A stretch of DNA of 64,000 nucleotides from Desulfosediminicola flagellatus (GTDB lineage Bacteria > Desulfobacterota > Desulfobulbia > Desulfobulbales > Desulfocapsaceae), in assembly GCF_005116655.2 (NCBI RefSeq), contig NZ_CP050698.1, positions 3,681,501 through 3,745,500 on the forward strand. The letters run 5' to 3'. Both the position numbers and the translations under genes were made by a program. The notes under the pieces were generated by a model, which saw only the letters and a list, made by a program, of their open reading frames with translations, was not told the origin of the DNA and did no database searches. Shown here one piece after another: positions 26,693 through 35,365 of this stretch. The number at the start of each line of letters is the position of its first letter. Positions within the stretch are counted from its first letter, which is position 1.

Positions 26693-27373
26693 ATGAATTT
26701 GAATGATGTATATTCAGCCTTATCCAAGATCGGGAGTTTAACCATAACAACTCTTGATGAAGGCACTATGCACAGTCGGATAATCAGCATCTGCGGCGGT
26801 GATGATGATGGTATTTACTTTCTGACAATGGACGTTAAGCCATTCTATCGCCAACTGAAAAGTAATCCGCAGATTTCCATTTGCGGCATTTACCCGTCAG
26901 GAAGAAAAGAAGGCAAAAATGCAGCTGGTCAACCATACTGGCCTCCAGGATTTATGTTACGTATTACTGGTGAGGCCCGCGAGGTTTCTAACGCTGAAAT
27001 ACACGATAAAGCTGCAGCAGGCAGTGAGTTACACCAGTATTCCCAGGACGAGGCAGCACGTTATCCAGCAATGAAGCTTTTTTGTATGTTTAAGGGAAAG
27101 GGTGAATTATTCGACTATGATTTCGAGTTGGAGAACCGTGATCATAAACTCCTGCGTAAACGATTCGCTTTTGGCGGTGAGACTGCAGGCGCGGCCGGGA
27201 CACGTATTGATCCTGATAAATGTGTTGCCTGCGGCGAGTGTTCTGAGGCGTGTACCTTTAATGCCATTGTGGAAGGAGACGTTTACCAAGTACTGGGCGA
27301 GCGTTGTGACGAGTGCGGCAGCTGTATTATAGCGTGCCCTGTAGAAGCAATCGAATGTTCAAAAACTATGTAG
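26693..27373 (+). CDS. pyridoxamine-phosphate-oxidase-fold flavoprotein fused to a 2[4Fe-4S] ferredoxin
   Basis: A 226-residue cytoplasmic protein. Residues 1-150 fit the split-barrel FMN-binding PPOX family (TMHSRIISICGGDDDGIYFL, FYRQLKSNPQISICGIYPSG, FMLRITGEAREV). Residues about 170-226 form a bacterial ferredoxin with two clusters: CVACGECSEACTFNAI and CDECGSCIIACPVEAI. The fusion suggests electron transfer between reduced ferredoxin and an FMN- or F420-like cofactor. A GAGGT site supports the ATG at 26693 over the open frame from 26666. It is the last gene of the LysR-linked set and is followed by a strong terminator. Confidence 0.85.
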   Translation: MNLNDVYSALSKIGSLTITTLDEGTMHSRIISICGGDDDGIYFLTMDVKPFYRQLKSNPQISICGIYPSGRKEGKNAAGQPYWPPGFMLRITGEAREVSNAEIHDKAAAGSELHQYSQDEAARYPAMKLFCMFKGKGELFDYDFELENRDHKLLRKRFAFGGETAGAAGTRIDPDKCVACGECSEACTFNAIVEGDVYQVLGERCDECGSCIIACPVEAIECSKTM

Positions 27374-27425
27374 TTCCTATCCTTGAGCTGAGTTAGTCAC
27401 TTTACACGTCCATCAACCTCAGGTT

Positions 27426-27470
27426 AGAAATTCATGAGATCAGTCTCCAGCACTGACCTCATGAATTTCT
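27426..27470 (+). terminator. terminator after the PPOX-ferredoxin gene
   Basis: A perfect 13-bp outer stem AGAAATTCATGAG / CTCATGAATTTCT encloses an inner TCAGT/ACTGA stem and is followed by a T-rich tract. It ends the OMP-to-ferredoxin transcription unit. Confidence 0.7.
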
Positions 27471-27660
27471 CTTCTTGTTTACAAGAGTCTATTCCAGATT
27501 ATCACCTTCCGGTTAATTCAATATGACTCTTTATCCTCCGTTCACATGGGGGGTTGCCAACTCACGTGGTACACTTTTCTGTGTGCTAACAAAAATACAA
27601 TCTCGACTTTCCTCCCATTTATAACGGTTCAAGCGTATTACATCAACCGAACGCCCCCTC

Positions 27661-27682
27661 TTTTATGACGACGATCATAAAA
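27661..27682. promoter_or_regulatory. CRP/FNR-type palindrome 1 upstream of trxB
   Basis: TTTTATGA-N6-TCATAAAA, a perfect 8-bp inverted repeat with the 6-base spacer used by Crp/Fnr-family dimers. Centre about 184 bp upstream of the trxB start. The same core occurs at 27722-27741 and at 34996-35011. The likely ligand is the Crp/Fnr regulator encoded at 32723-33412. Confidence 0.65.
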
Positions 27683-27721
27683 GTCGTTTTATTTTCCTTC
27701 GTTACTGAAACAAAGCTACAC

Positions 27722-27741
27722 ATTTATGACCATCATCATAG
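27722..27741. promoter_or_regulatory. CRP/FNR-type palindrome 2 upstream of trxB
   Basis: TTTATGA-N6-TCATAGT: the same left arm and 6-base spacer as site 1, with an imperfect right arm. Its centre is 61 bp, close to six helical turns, from site 1. Confidence 0.55.
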
Positions 27742-27855
27742 TTCGAAAATCTTCTTTAACGTAAGCAGTGATGACATAAAAAACATGAATGAGCCCTCAA
27801 TTTAATAAAGATTCGTTTTGGGCATACCACCGCTTTCGGTATCCAGGAGACAGTA

Positions 27856-28782
27856 ATGAAAATATACGATGTTATAATCATCGGGGCTGGCCCAGCCGGT
27901 ATGACAGCGGCTATCTACGCAATCAGAGCGAACATGTCTGTACTTTTACTCGATAGACTCTCGCCGGGTGGCCAAATGGTTAACACCAATGAGATAGAAA
28001 ATTATACCGGCACTGGAAAAATAAATGGGGCAGAACTCAGTATGCAGATGTTTGAGCATACTCAGGAACTTGGGGTTGAATTCGATTATAAAACAGTTCG
28101 TGGAATACGTGACAACGGTTCAACAAAATCCATTCTCTGTGAAGAGGAAGATACCGTTTATGAAACCAGAACCATCATCCTGGCAACAGGCACTGTTCCA
28201 AGAAAACTTGGCGTTACCGGTGAGGAAAACTTCTCTGGAAGCGGTATTAGCTGGTGTGCTATCTGCGACGGAGCTCAATACAGAGACAAAGATGTAGTCG
28301 TTATCGGCGGAGGCAACTCAGCAGTTGAGGAATCCATCTACCTTGCTGGAATTACAACCTCTCTCACCATAATCACGATGTTCAATCTGACAGCTGATCC
28401 AAAGGCCTGCGATCAGTTACGAAGTCTCCCCAACGTGACAGTCCATCCCTATCAAGACATCCTTGAATTTACCGGGGACGGAGCCTTAGATGGCGTTCGT
28501 TTCAAATCCACCAAAGAAGATGACACCGAGCAACACGTTAGATGTGACGGAGTATTCGAATACATCGGGCTAGAAGCCACCTCGGAGAGTTTTGAAAATC
28601 TTGGAATAACAAACAAATTCGGGTTTATCGAAGTCGATGATGAGATGAGTACTTCGATTAAAGGGATATACGGTGCAGGCGACATCACCCACAAGAAACT
28701 ACGCCAGATCGTCACCGCATGTTCCGATGGTGCAATAGCCGCCAACAGTGCCGCAAAATATGTTGAAAGCTTACGAGCCTGA
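27856..28782 (+). CDS. trxB: thioredoxin reductase
   Basis: A 308-residue NAD(P)H-dependent flavoprotein disulfide reductase, of normal TrxB length. FAD-binding motif IIIGAGPAGMTAAIYAIRAN at the N-terminus; redox-active CAIC at residues 134-137 (usual CATC) followed by DGAQYRDKDVVVIGGGNSAV for NADPH; C-terminal FAD motif GIYGAGDITHKKLRQIVTAC. CAGGAGA precedes the ATG. First gene of the trxB-trxA-arylsulfotransferase-transporter unit, with CRP-type sites upstream. Most bacteria carry a housekeeping trxB elsewhere, so this may be a copy dedicated to the downstream enzyme. Confidence 0.9.
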   Translation: MKIYDVIIIGAGPAGMTAAIYAIRANMSVLLLDRLSPGGQMVNTNEIENYTGTGKINGAELSMQMFEHTQELGVEFDYKTVRGIRDNGSTKSILCEEEDTVYETRTIILATGTVPRKLGVTGEENFSGSGISWCAICDGAQYRDKDVVVIGGGNSAVEESIYLAGITTSLTIITMFNLTADPKACDQLRSLPNVTVHPYQDILEFTGDGALDGVRFKSTKEDDTEQHVRCDGVFEYIGLEATSESFENLGITNKFGFIEVDDEMSTSIKGIYGAGDITHKKLRQIVTACSDGAIAANSAAKYVESLRA

Positions 28783-28810
28783 TCTTCAATAATACAGAGA
28801 GGAAGAGAAA

Positions 28811-29119
28811 ATGATCAAGGAAATCAACACGGAAGAATACGATGCCATGGATAAATCTGACCCAATGCTGGTGAAGTTTTATTCCAAGACCTGCGGCCCC
28901 TGCAAGATGCTCGCTTTTGTCCTTAAAGATATCGATAAAATGAATCCTGATTTCAAGATTTTCACAATCGATTTTGACGAAAACAAGGAACTCAAAGAAC
29001 GATTGGAAGTCAAAGGTTTCCCAACCATGCTTTTCATGAAGGATAGCAAGGAAATACAACGTCTTACTGGCCTTAAACAGAAGCCGGCTATCATTAAAGA
29101 AATTGAAGCGATCGCTTAA
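28811..29119 (+). CDS. trxA: thioredoxin
   Basis: A 102-residue cytoplasmic thioredoxin with the active site KTCGPCKM (Cys28 and Cys31; the common Trp before the first Cys is Thr) and the cis-Pro loop KGFPTMLFM. No signal peptide. It starts 28 bp after trxB with an AGAGGAAG site, and 37 bp before the arylsulfotransferase gene. The trio suggests that this thioredoxin pair keeps the sulfotransferase or a partner reduced. The overall sequence is a normal thioredoxin fold. Confidence 0.88.
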   Translation: MIKEINTEEYDAMDKSDPMLVKFYSKTCGPCKMLAFVLKDIDKMNPDFKIFTIDFDENKELKERLEVKGFPTMLFMKDSKEIQRLTGLKQKPAIIKEIEAIA

Positions 29120-29156
29120 TTCACAATATTTTATATAGGACTAAGGAGAATCTAAA

Positions 29157-31040
29157 ATGGGCAACAAAGTCACTTACACCAGCGAAGATCATCTTATTAC
29201 CCGTCAGGCGCGTGCCGAAGAAGCATTTTTGGCAGAATTCAAAAAGGGCGATTACACCATCGATAATCCTTATGTCGTTGAAAATCCTTATCTAATAAAC
29301 CCGCTCTGTGCCATGGTACTCTTCACAACCGCAGAAGAAGTCGCACCAACCATCACCGTCTGCGGTAAGCGTTTTTCTCGTGAAAACCTGAGTCATACTT
29401 TTGCACCGGCAAAAGAGCATAAGTTGCCTGTTCTTGGACTCTATGAGGATTTTGTAAATAAAGTAGTTATTTCTCTACCCAATGGAACAGAAACAACTGT
29501 AACGATCACCACAGGAAAACTGCCCGAGGCGGTTTGTCGCTGCAGAAACATCACAACTTCTGCAGACTATCTGCAGGACAACTTCATGTTCCTCACCCCA
29601 GCCGGAAAGAACCTGCCCACAGCCTATGATTACAAGGGAAATGTTCGCTGGCTGCTCACTGAGAACACAATGTTTGACATAAAACGTGCAGCCAATGGCA
29701 ATCTTCTCACCGGTTCCAGCAGGTTTTGCCGTATGCCGTACAATGCAACAGGTCTTATCGAGCTCGATATGCTCGGCAAACTTTACAAAGAATATCGTCT
29801 GCCCGGAAACTACCATCACGACCAGTTCGAGATGGAAGACGGCAACCTGCTCATCCTGACCCAGGATTTCCACACAGACACCGTTGAAGATATGTGTGTC
29901 CTCGTTGACCGAAATAGTGGGGAAATCCTCAAAACCTGGGATTACAAAGATGTCATCCCTCAAGATGTTGCAGGTTCCGGTTCACAGGACGCCCCGGACT
30001 GGTTCCACAACAATGCTGTTTGGTACGACAAACTAACAAACTCTCTATCTCTCTCAGGTCGCCATCAGGATGCTATCATCAATCTTGATTTTGATAGTGG
30101 CAAACTCAACTGGATTGTCGGTGACCCGGAAGGATGGCCACAAGAGCTGGTAGACAAGTATTTTTTCACCCCGGTTGGTGATGTGGATAATTTTGACTGG
30201 CAGTATGAGCAACACGCCTGCGTCATCACCCCGGAAGGTGATGTAATGTGCTTTGATAACGGTCAATACAGAGCAAAGTCCAAAGAAAATTATATTAAGA
30301 ACAGTGAAAACTTCTCCCGCGGTGTTCGTTACCGAATCGATACCGAGAAGATGGAAATCGAACAGGTCTGGCAGTACGGCAAGGAACGTGGTCAGGACTT
30401 CTTTTCACCATATATCTGTAATGTTGAATACTATGCCGACGGTCATTACATGACTCACTCCGGTGGTATCGGTCTCAAAGATGGAAATGCAGCTGATGGA
30501 CTTGGTGCCTTTCTAGATACAAATGACCCTACAGTTGAACTTCGTTCCATAACCGTTGAAGAAAAAGATGGCGTTGTCCTCTATGAACTGGAAACAGAAG
30601 GTAACTTTTACCGTGCCGAAAAACTCCCCATTTATCATGATGGGGACAATGTCACCCTCGGTGCAGGCCAGCTCCTTGGAAGTCTTGACGTGACTCCAGA
30701 ATTTGATACCGTCCCTGATGCTGAAGAAGTGAACGAACAACCGGACTCTTTTCACAACATCATTATCGAAGAAGACGAAGACCGCTTTGTGTTCCATGGC
30801 AAGTTCGAACGCGGTACCCTGGCCATGCTTTGTGTCGAAGGCCCCGAAAAATGTCACAACTATTATATCAATACAGCAGCCGTTCATCACCTTGCTATGT
30901 GTTCAGGTGCATTCCTGGAAGATGACGACCGAGATGTTAAGATGAATATCAGCAAAATTGGCCTTACCAAAGGTAAGCTTGCCATTAAACTGATCATCAA
31001 CGACAAGAAATACGACACAGGAGTTTCCATACTGATCTAA
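29157..31040 (+). CDS. arylsulfate sulfotransferase (ASST) without signal peptide
   Basis: A 627-residue PAPS-independent sulfotransferase-like protein, transferring sulfuryl groups between phenolic sulfate esters and phenols. Residues 1-120 resemble the ArylsulfotransN domain; from about 150 follows the beta-propeller (NLLTGSSRFCRMPYN, GNYHHDQFEMEDGNLLILTQ). Histidines in the positions of the E. coli enzyme are seen in DWFHNNAVWYD (His284), SGRHQDAIINLD (His303) and YEQHACVITPEGDVMCFDNG (His353, the candidate sulfohistidine). Unlike the periplasmic uropathogenic enzyme, no signal peptide is visible. It follows trxB-trxA and precedes a DASS transporter, an arrangement suggesting import of a sulfate ester and cytoplasmic conversion. 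AAGGAG at the start. Confidence 0.88.
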   Translation: MGNKVTYTSEDHLITRQARAEEAFLAEFKKGDYTIDNPYVVENPYLINPLCAMVLFTTAEEVAPTITVCGKRFSRENLSHTFAPAKEHKLPVLGLYEDFVNKVVISLPNGTETTVTITTGKLPEAVCRCRNITTSADYLQDNFMFLTPAGKNLPTAYDYKGNVRWLLTENTMFDIKRAANGNLLTGSSRFCRMPYNATGLIELDMLGKLYKEYRLPGNYHHDQFEMEDGNLLILTQDFHTDTVEDMCVLVDRNSGEILKTWDYKDVIPQDVAGSGSQDAPDWFHNNAVWYDKLTNSLSLSGRHQDAIINLDFDSGKLNWIVGDPEGWPQELVDKYFFTPVGDVDNFDWQYEQHACVITPEGDVMCFDNGQYRAKSKENYIKNSENFSRGVRYRIDTEKMEIEQVWQYGKERGQDFFSPYICNVEYYADGHYMTHSGGIGLKDGNAADGLGAFLDTNDPTVELRSITVEEKDGVVLYELETEGNFYRAEKLPIYHDGDNVTLGAGQLLGSLDVTPEFDTVPDAEEVNEQPDSFHNIIIEEDEDRFVFHGKFERGTLAMLCVEGPEKCHNYYINTAAVHHLAMCSGAFLEDDDRDVKMNISKIGLTKGKLAIKLIINDKKYDTGVSILI

Positions 31041-31047
31041 GAGGTAC

Positions 31048-31075
31048 TCCCTCCCCGCCTTGCGGCTGGGAGGGA
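31048..31075 (+). terminator. intercistronic hairpin between ASST and transporter genes
   Basis: Stem TCCCTCCCCGCC / GGCTGGGAGGGA with one mismatch and a TTGC loop, no T-run. More likely an mRNA-stabilising or processing hairpin inside the operon than a full terminator. Confidence 0.5.
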
Positions 31076-31133
31076 ATACGCGATCAATACAGTGACAGAT
31101 CCCTCAACATCACAATTTTACCAGGAAACGACT

Positions 31134-32477
31134 ATGTCTAATAGAGTCAAATGGATAATCACGCTGCTTGTACCCTTACTTGTGTATTGTATCCCGACAA
31201 CAGATGCATTTACGCTTAAAACAAAACTGTTTTTCATATGTACTCTGTTCCCAATTTTAATTGCAGCTTTCGATTTGCTGCCCATGGTCATCTACTCTCT
31301 GGCCTTCCCCTTTCTCTATATTTTTGTTGTTGGCGTACCACCAGATATTGCCTTTAAACCACTCACAATGCATGTCCCATATATCATTATCGGCGGGATG
31401 ATGCTGTCTTTAGCTCTTGAAGAGACAAAGCTGCTTAATAGAATTTCCTACGGAATTCTGAGTGTAACAGGAAAAAGTTTTGCCGGTTTAATCTTTGGTA
31501 TAATGCTGATTGGTTACGTTCTTTGTTTCCTTATCCCAGATATTGGCACCCGAACAATTATCCTAGCCACCTTTGTTTACGGGATGTGTAAATCGCTTGA
31601 TCTCAAACCGGGCTCCAGAGCCGGTGCAGCACTTATGATCACGGCTTCATACGCCGCCCTTAACTCAGCTCATAACTACTATCTCAATCAAGCATACTTC
31701 CCATGGGGGGCATCTGGACTAGAAATTGAGTTTATGGATTTCATAAAACTCTTTATGGTTCCTCAAACGATTTTTTTCTTTCTGTCGACATTTATAGTGT
31801 TGCTTTTCTTCAAGCCTGAGAAAAAATTGGAAACCAGAGATTTCTTCATAGATAAACTCAAAAGTCTCGGTAAAATTACATGGCAGGAAGTCTTTGCTAT
31901 GGTCATCATTATTATCACACTCTACATGTGTGCTAACAACACCGGCGCGATTGGTTGGATCTTCTGTATTTCTGCATCTGTTTTCTATCTTCCTATCGTT
32001 GGCATTGGTAAAGCTGAAAAGCTTACCAAAGTAAACTACCCTCTTTTTCTCTTCTTAGCGGGTTGTATGGCTATCGGTATGGCAGGCGGATTCAGTGGAG
32101 GTGGTAAATTTATTGCCGATTCAGTGACCCCACTTCTCACTGGTGCCAAAGAATATACAATTGGTATGCTCTGGTTGTTCGGTGTTCTTGTAAACTTCGT
32201 CCTAACACCACTTGCAGGCCAAGCGACATTATCTATGCCTGCAGCGCAAATTGCCAGTAATGTTGGCCTAGACCCAAATATCGGCGTTTTTGCCTTTGTA
32301 CAGGGTCTTGAACAAGTGCTTTTACCATATGAGTATGTGCTTGTTCTGATAGTTTTTTCATACGGTTACATAAATATGAAGGACTTTGTAAAAGGGTATG
32401 GTGGCAAAATGCTACTTAGCATTGTATCCATAATGACAGTCGGTATCGGATACTGGAAACTGATAGGAGCATTCTAG
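31134..32477 (+). CDS. DASS/SLC13-family anion symporter
   Basis: About 447 residues from the ATG at 31134, which has an AGGAAA site; a GTG at 31092 is a less likely start. Around 11-12 membrane segments with DASS features: a re-entrant SYAALNSAHNYYLNQAYFPW region and a second half with FLFLAGCMAIGMAGGFSGGG and LTPLAGQATLSMPAAQIA. The family imports di- and tricarboxylates or sulfate with sodium. Its position directly behind the ASST gene and near an alkylsulfatase suggests an organosulfate, sulfate or aromatic anion as substrate. Terminator follows. Confidence 0.82.
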   Translation: MSNRVKWIITLLVPLLVYCIPTTDAFTLKTKLFFICTLFPILIAAFDLLPMVIYSLAFPFLYIFVVGVPPDIAFKPLTMHVPYIIIGGMMLSLALEETKLLNRISYGILSVTGKSFAGLIFGIMLIGYVLCFLIPDIGTRTIILATFVYGMCKSLDLKPGSRAGAALMITASYAALNSAHNYYLNQAYFPWGASGLEIEFMDFIKLFMVPQTIFFFLSTFIVLLFFKPEKKLETRDFFIDKLKSLGKITWQEVFAMVIIIITLYMCANNTGAIGWIFCISASVFYLPIVGIGKAEKLTKVNYPLFLFLAGCMAIGMAGGFSGGGKFIADSVTPLLTGAKEYTIGMLWLFGVLVNFVLTPLAGQATLSMPAAQIASNVGLDPNIGVFAFVQGLEQVLLPYEYVLVLIVFSYGYINMKDFVKGYGGKMLLSIVSIMTVGIGYWKLIGAF

Positions 32478-32522
32478 TAGTTTTCACATTTACAACAAAC
32501 AGTTATTTACTCGCCTCACCTC

Positions 32523-32552
32523 ACCCAGAGCGGAATCTTATTCCCTCTGGGT
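32523..32552 (+). terminator. terminator after the DASS transporter gene
   Basis: Hairpin ACCCAGAG...CTCTGGGT with inner GGAAT/ATTCC pairing, followed by a T-rich stretch. Ends the trxB-to-transporter transcript before the Crp/Fnr gene. Confidence 0.65.
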
Positions 32553-32722
32553 ACCTCTTTATCCCCACTCTTCTTGTAGAATTCAAACATACGACAAATT
32601 CTGTCCTTTCATGTATTTATTTCCACCACTGAGTAGTGTAAAATGCTTTGATTTATGTCGGTCTACCTTCAAATTTGAGGTAAACTTTTGGGCCCTTCAT
32701 GGTGTTTTTACGGAGTGAATAT

Positions 32723-33412
32723 ATGATCGAACTGAGTCAGGAAGGGAAAATTGAACTTTTCCAAAATTCTGCTTTTTTAAAGGGAGTAACACTGTCAACT
32801 CTTTCTGATCTTGCGAGTATAACCCGTGAAGTACGTTACCCAAAAGGCGCAATTATCCTCAGAAACGGCGAATTTAATAGTGAAATCTTCATCGTTTCCT
32901 GCGGCCTGCTAAGAGTCAGTGCCTGCTCTGAAAGCGGTAAACGCATTACCTTTTTATTGGTCAAAAAAGGTGAACCTTTTAATATTGTGAGTCCGTTCAT
33001 TGACCGTCCCAGGTTTCTTGAGGCAGAAGCTGCCAGGGATTCAAAATGTTTACAGATCAGTGGTCCCTGTTATCTCAAATTTCTTGAGTCCCACCCGGAC
33101 ATCACCCCCCATGTCATCAGCTGGATTGCGCCTGCAATTGACAGTGCCCTCTCAAGAGTTTTTGACCTTATGGAAAAAAAAGTTGAACGTCGTATTATGC
33201 GAGTCCTACGAACCCTTTCTGTTAAGTTTGGTTCACCACTCTTTTTCACCAATGCTGAACTTGCTGAAGTGACTGGAACGACCACTGAATCAACTATCAG
33301 AGCTGTCAAAATACTTCGCGATCTTGGTGCGATAGAAACGCAACGAGGGAAAATATGGGTCAAAGATCTCAATGTATTTAAAGATGATAGCGAAGAGCAT
33401 ATCCGTATTTAG
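32723..33412 (+). CDS. Crp/Fnr-family transcriptional regulator
   Basis: About 229 residues from the ATG at 32723, preceded by an ACGGAGTG site. Cyclic-nucleotide-binding-like beta-roll (KGAIILRNGEFNSEIFIVSC, GLLRVSACSESGKRITFLLV), a long dimer helix (SALSRVFDLMEKKVERRIMR) and a C-terminal winged helix-turn-helix with ELAEVTGTTTESTIRAVKIL. No Fnr-type N-terminal Cys cluster is evident, so the signal is probably a small ligand rather than iron-sulfur-sensed oxygen. It has its own transcript between two terminators. Likely binds the TATGA-N6-TCATA sites before trxB and the alkylsulfatase gene. Confidence 0.88.
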   Translation: MIELSQEGKIELFQNSAFLKGVTLSTLSDLASITREVRYPKGAIILRNGEFNSEIFIVSCGLLRVSACSESGKRITFLLVKKGEPFNIVSPFIDRPRFLEAEAARDSKCLQISGPCYLKFLESHPDITPHVISWIAPAIDSALSRVFDLMEKKVERRIMRVLRTLSVKFGSPLFFTNAELAEVTGTTTESTIRAVKILRDLGAIETQRGKIWVKDLNVFKDDSEEHIRI

Positions 33413-33457
33413 TCCTCAACTATCACTTAGGGGAATGTTCTAACGTTGGAAGAAAAA

Positions 33458-33483
33458 GGGACTATCCCAGCTGGAATAATCCC
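33458..33483. terminator. bidirectional hairpin between convergent genes
   Basis: Near-perfect palindrome GGGACTATCCCAG / CTGGAATAATCCC between the Crp/Fnr and alkylsulfatase genes, followed by T-rich sequence on the plus strand and preceded by A-rich sequence that gives a T-run on the minus strand. Confidence 0.55.
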
Positions 33484-33517
33484 TAATTTGGGTTTATGTC
33501 AGAAAATCTATTGTGAA

Positions 33518-34876
33518 CTATTCTGCTGCAAGTTCCTTGGCGTATACAAGGTAGTAATTTCGACCTATAGCACTTCTTTGCTGATCTGCCAGAGCTTTTA
33601 AAGCTGTAATTTTAACAGCTGTTGCTTCTTTCTTATACTTCTCCAGAAGCATCAGCATATCGGCGAGTTCCATGGCCCACTGAAACTCCTTGTCTGATAC
33701 CGCTTTATTCATGTTTTCAAAAAGTACCTTTTCTCCTCCTGCCATATTAGCAAGTCGCTGCGCTTTTTCTCTAGGAACAGTGGGGAATAAATGTGTAGGA
33801 TTTCCATCGAACCAACCTAAAGTGCCGGCAAAATAGGCCCGAACAGACCAGTCAACTGTTCCCAGGAACTCGTTGAGATAATATTTTTCCGTTAAATTCT
33901 TTGGAAGCGTAACATAGCTGACCAACTCATCTGGAGTTAACCCCTTATTCATTCCTTCAGCCGTTTTCTCAACAATGTAGCGAATAGCATCCCTGTAATC
34001 GGCTAATGCTTGATTGGCCTCTGGACCGGAAATCGGACGGGTATGACCAGGCACCAGGTGCTCAATAGGGAACTGGGTCATATGATCCAAACTATCCGCC
34101 CATACACTGAAGTCTCTGTATACAGTTCCACGGATTGCATAAAGATTAGGAAAAGTTTGATAGAAATTGTCACCGCTGAATAATATCTTTTCTTCAGGCA
34201 TCCATACAAAGAGCTGATCATTGGTCTCGCCCGGTGCTTTATACAACTCAAATTTGACACCAGACACGGTGATTTCCATGTTGTCATCGAAAAATGTCCG
34301 GGTGGGAGCAACAAAGCCTTTGCCTAACCCTTTATTGTTAATGGATGCAGGCCCAAGTCCCATACTAACCTTTTCAGTATGAGGCTCTAATCCCTTAATA
34401 CCGTATTGGCGGATGGTGCGTTTTTGAAGGATTTTATATGGTCCCACCTTTTTTAGGTTTTTATCATCAAGTGGATTGATCAGGTTGGAACGTGCGATGA
34501 TTTCTGGATTTGAACCTTCTGCTGTGAATACACTGGTTCCACTGATGTGATCCCGGTGACCGTGGGTATAAATAATGGCTTTGATCGGTTTATCTGTAAT
34601 TTTTCTAAAAGACTCCAGAACCCCTTCAGCAGACCCTATACTCTGGGTTGTATCGATGATGATCACACCATCATCACCAATGATCATAGATGCAACTGAT
34701 GCAGCGTGACCTACAGCCACGTACACGTTGTCACCTACTTTTAATACTTCCTTTTTAAACATCTTGGCTGCATGTTCTTTCATTGCGTCAAGATTTTCGC
34801 CTGCAATTACGTTTGTGGTTGCGCCAATAAAAAACATTGAAAATGCGGCAACCAAAAAACTCAATGGTGCTCTCAT
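33518..34876 (-). CDS. exported alkylsulfatase-like metallo-beta-lactamase hydrolase
   Basis: A 452-residue protein of the SdsA1/BDS1 alkylsulfatase type. A signal peptide (LSFLVAAFSMFFIGATTNVI, cleavage near AGE) is followed by an MBL domain with the full metal motif THGHRDH (His105, His107, Asp109, His110), then APGETNDQLFVWMPEEKILF, SGDNFYQTFPNLYAIRG and LVPGHTRPISGPEA, and an alkylsulfatase dimerisation domain to the end. The SCP2-like C-terminal domain of full-length SdsA1 (about 650 residues) is absent. GGAGGT precedes the start. Activity on primary alkyl sulfates is inferred from the family. A CRP-type palindrome 120 bp upstream ties it to the trxB-ASST operon. Confidence 0.85.
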   Translation of the reverse strand: MRAPLSFLVAAFSMFFIGATTNVIAGENLDAMKEHAAKMFKKEVLKVGDNVYVAVGHAASVASMIIGDDGVIIIDTTQSIGSAEGVLESFRKITDKPIKAIIYTHGHRDHISGTSVFTAEGSNPEIIARSNLINPLDDKNLKKVGPYKILQKRTIRQYGIKGLEPHTEKVSMGLGPASINNKGLGKGFVAPTRTFFDDNMEITVSGVKFELYKAPGETNDQLFVWMPEEKILFSGDNFYQTFPNLYAIRGTVYRDFSVWADSLDHMTQFPIEHLVPGHTRPISGPEANQALADYRDAIRYIVEKTAEGMNKGLTPDELVSYVTLPKNLTEKYYLNEFLGTVDWSVRAYFAGTLGWFDGNPTHLFPTVPREKAQRLANMAGGEKVLFENMNKAVSDKEFQWAMELADMLMLLEKYKKEATAVKITALKALADQQRSAIGRNYYLVYAKELAAE

Positions 34877-34995
34877 TGTTGTAAACCTCCATGATTAAAA
34901 TGAACTTCCGCAAGCAACCGGTGCGTATAATTTTTGCCCAGATACCTTTTCGCTTCTGTCTTTAGTGTTGTTTACCGAGAACGCAGAAATTATTG

Positions 34996-35011
34996 TATGA
35001 TCGAGGTCATA
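34996..35011. promoter_or_regulatory. CRP/FNR-type palindrome upstream of the alkylsulfatase gene
   Basis: TATGA-N6-TCATA, the same core and spacer as the two sites before trxB. It lies 120-135 bp upstream of the alkylsulfatase ATG. A minus-strand promoter would lie between the site and the gene. Confidence 0.55.
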
Positions 35012-35365
35012 GAGTATGTGATTTAATGACTGAAAGGGATGGGATGTAGATCAACTTGATAATCAGGAAAATGCATAGCATGAGTACATTACTAATTGTT
35101 AAACCCAACCTCATGTGATAGCGAAAGCATCATTTCTGCAGAAACATCCTGTTTATACGCAATACTTGAACAGTTCGTAAAACAAATCTATTATATCTCA
35201 AAACGGGTACTTGCCAGATTAAGTCGTTACTACTACACTTGAAAAGTTTTCGATCTACGTATTACACAGGTATTGGATACTCGGCCAAATTCCCCATGAC
35301 CATTGTGCCTAATTAGTTCTGATAAATCCGGGAAACACTCCTCAAGTGAGGGGTAAAGTACCGTC

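Noticed and set aside
27816..27833. possible sigma-54 promoter before trxB (GG-N10-GC spacing)
   Set aside because: The bases around the invariant GG and GC do not fit the consensus, and the upstream sites are of Crp type, which normally work with sigma-70.
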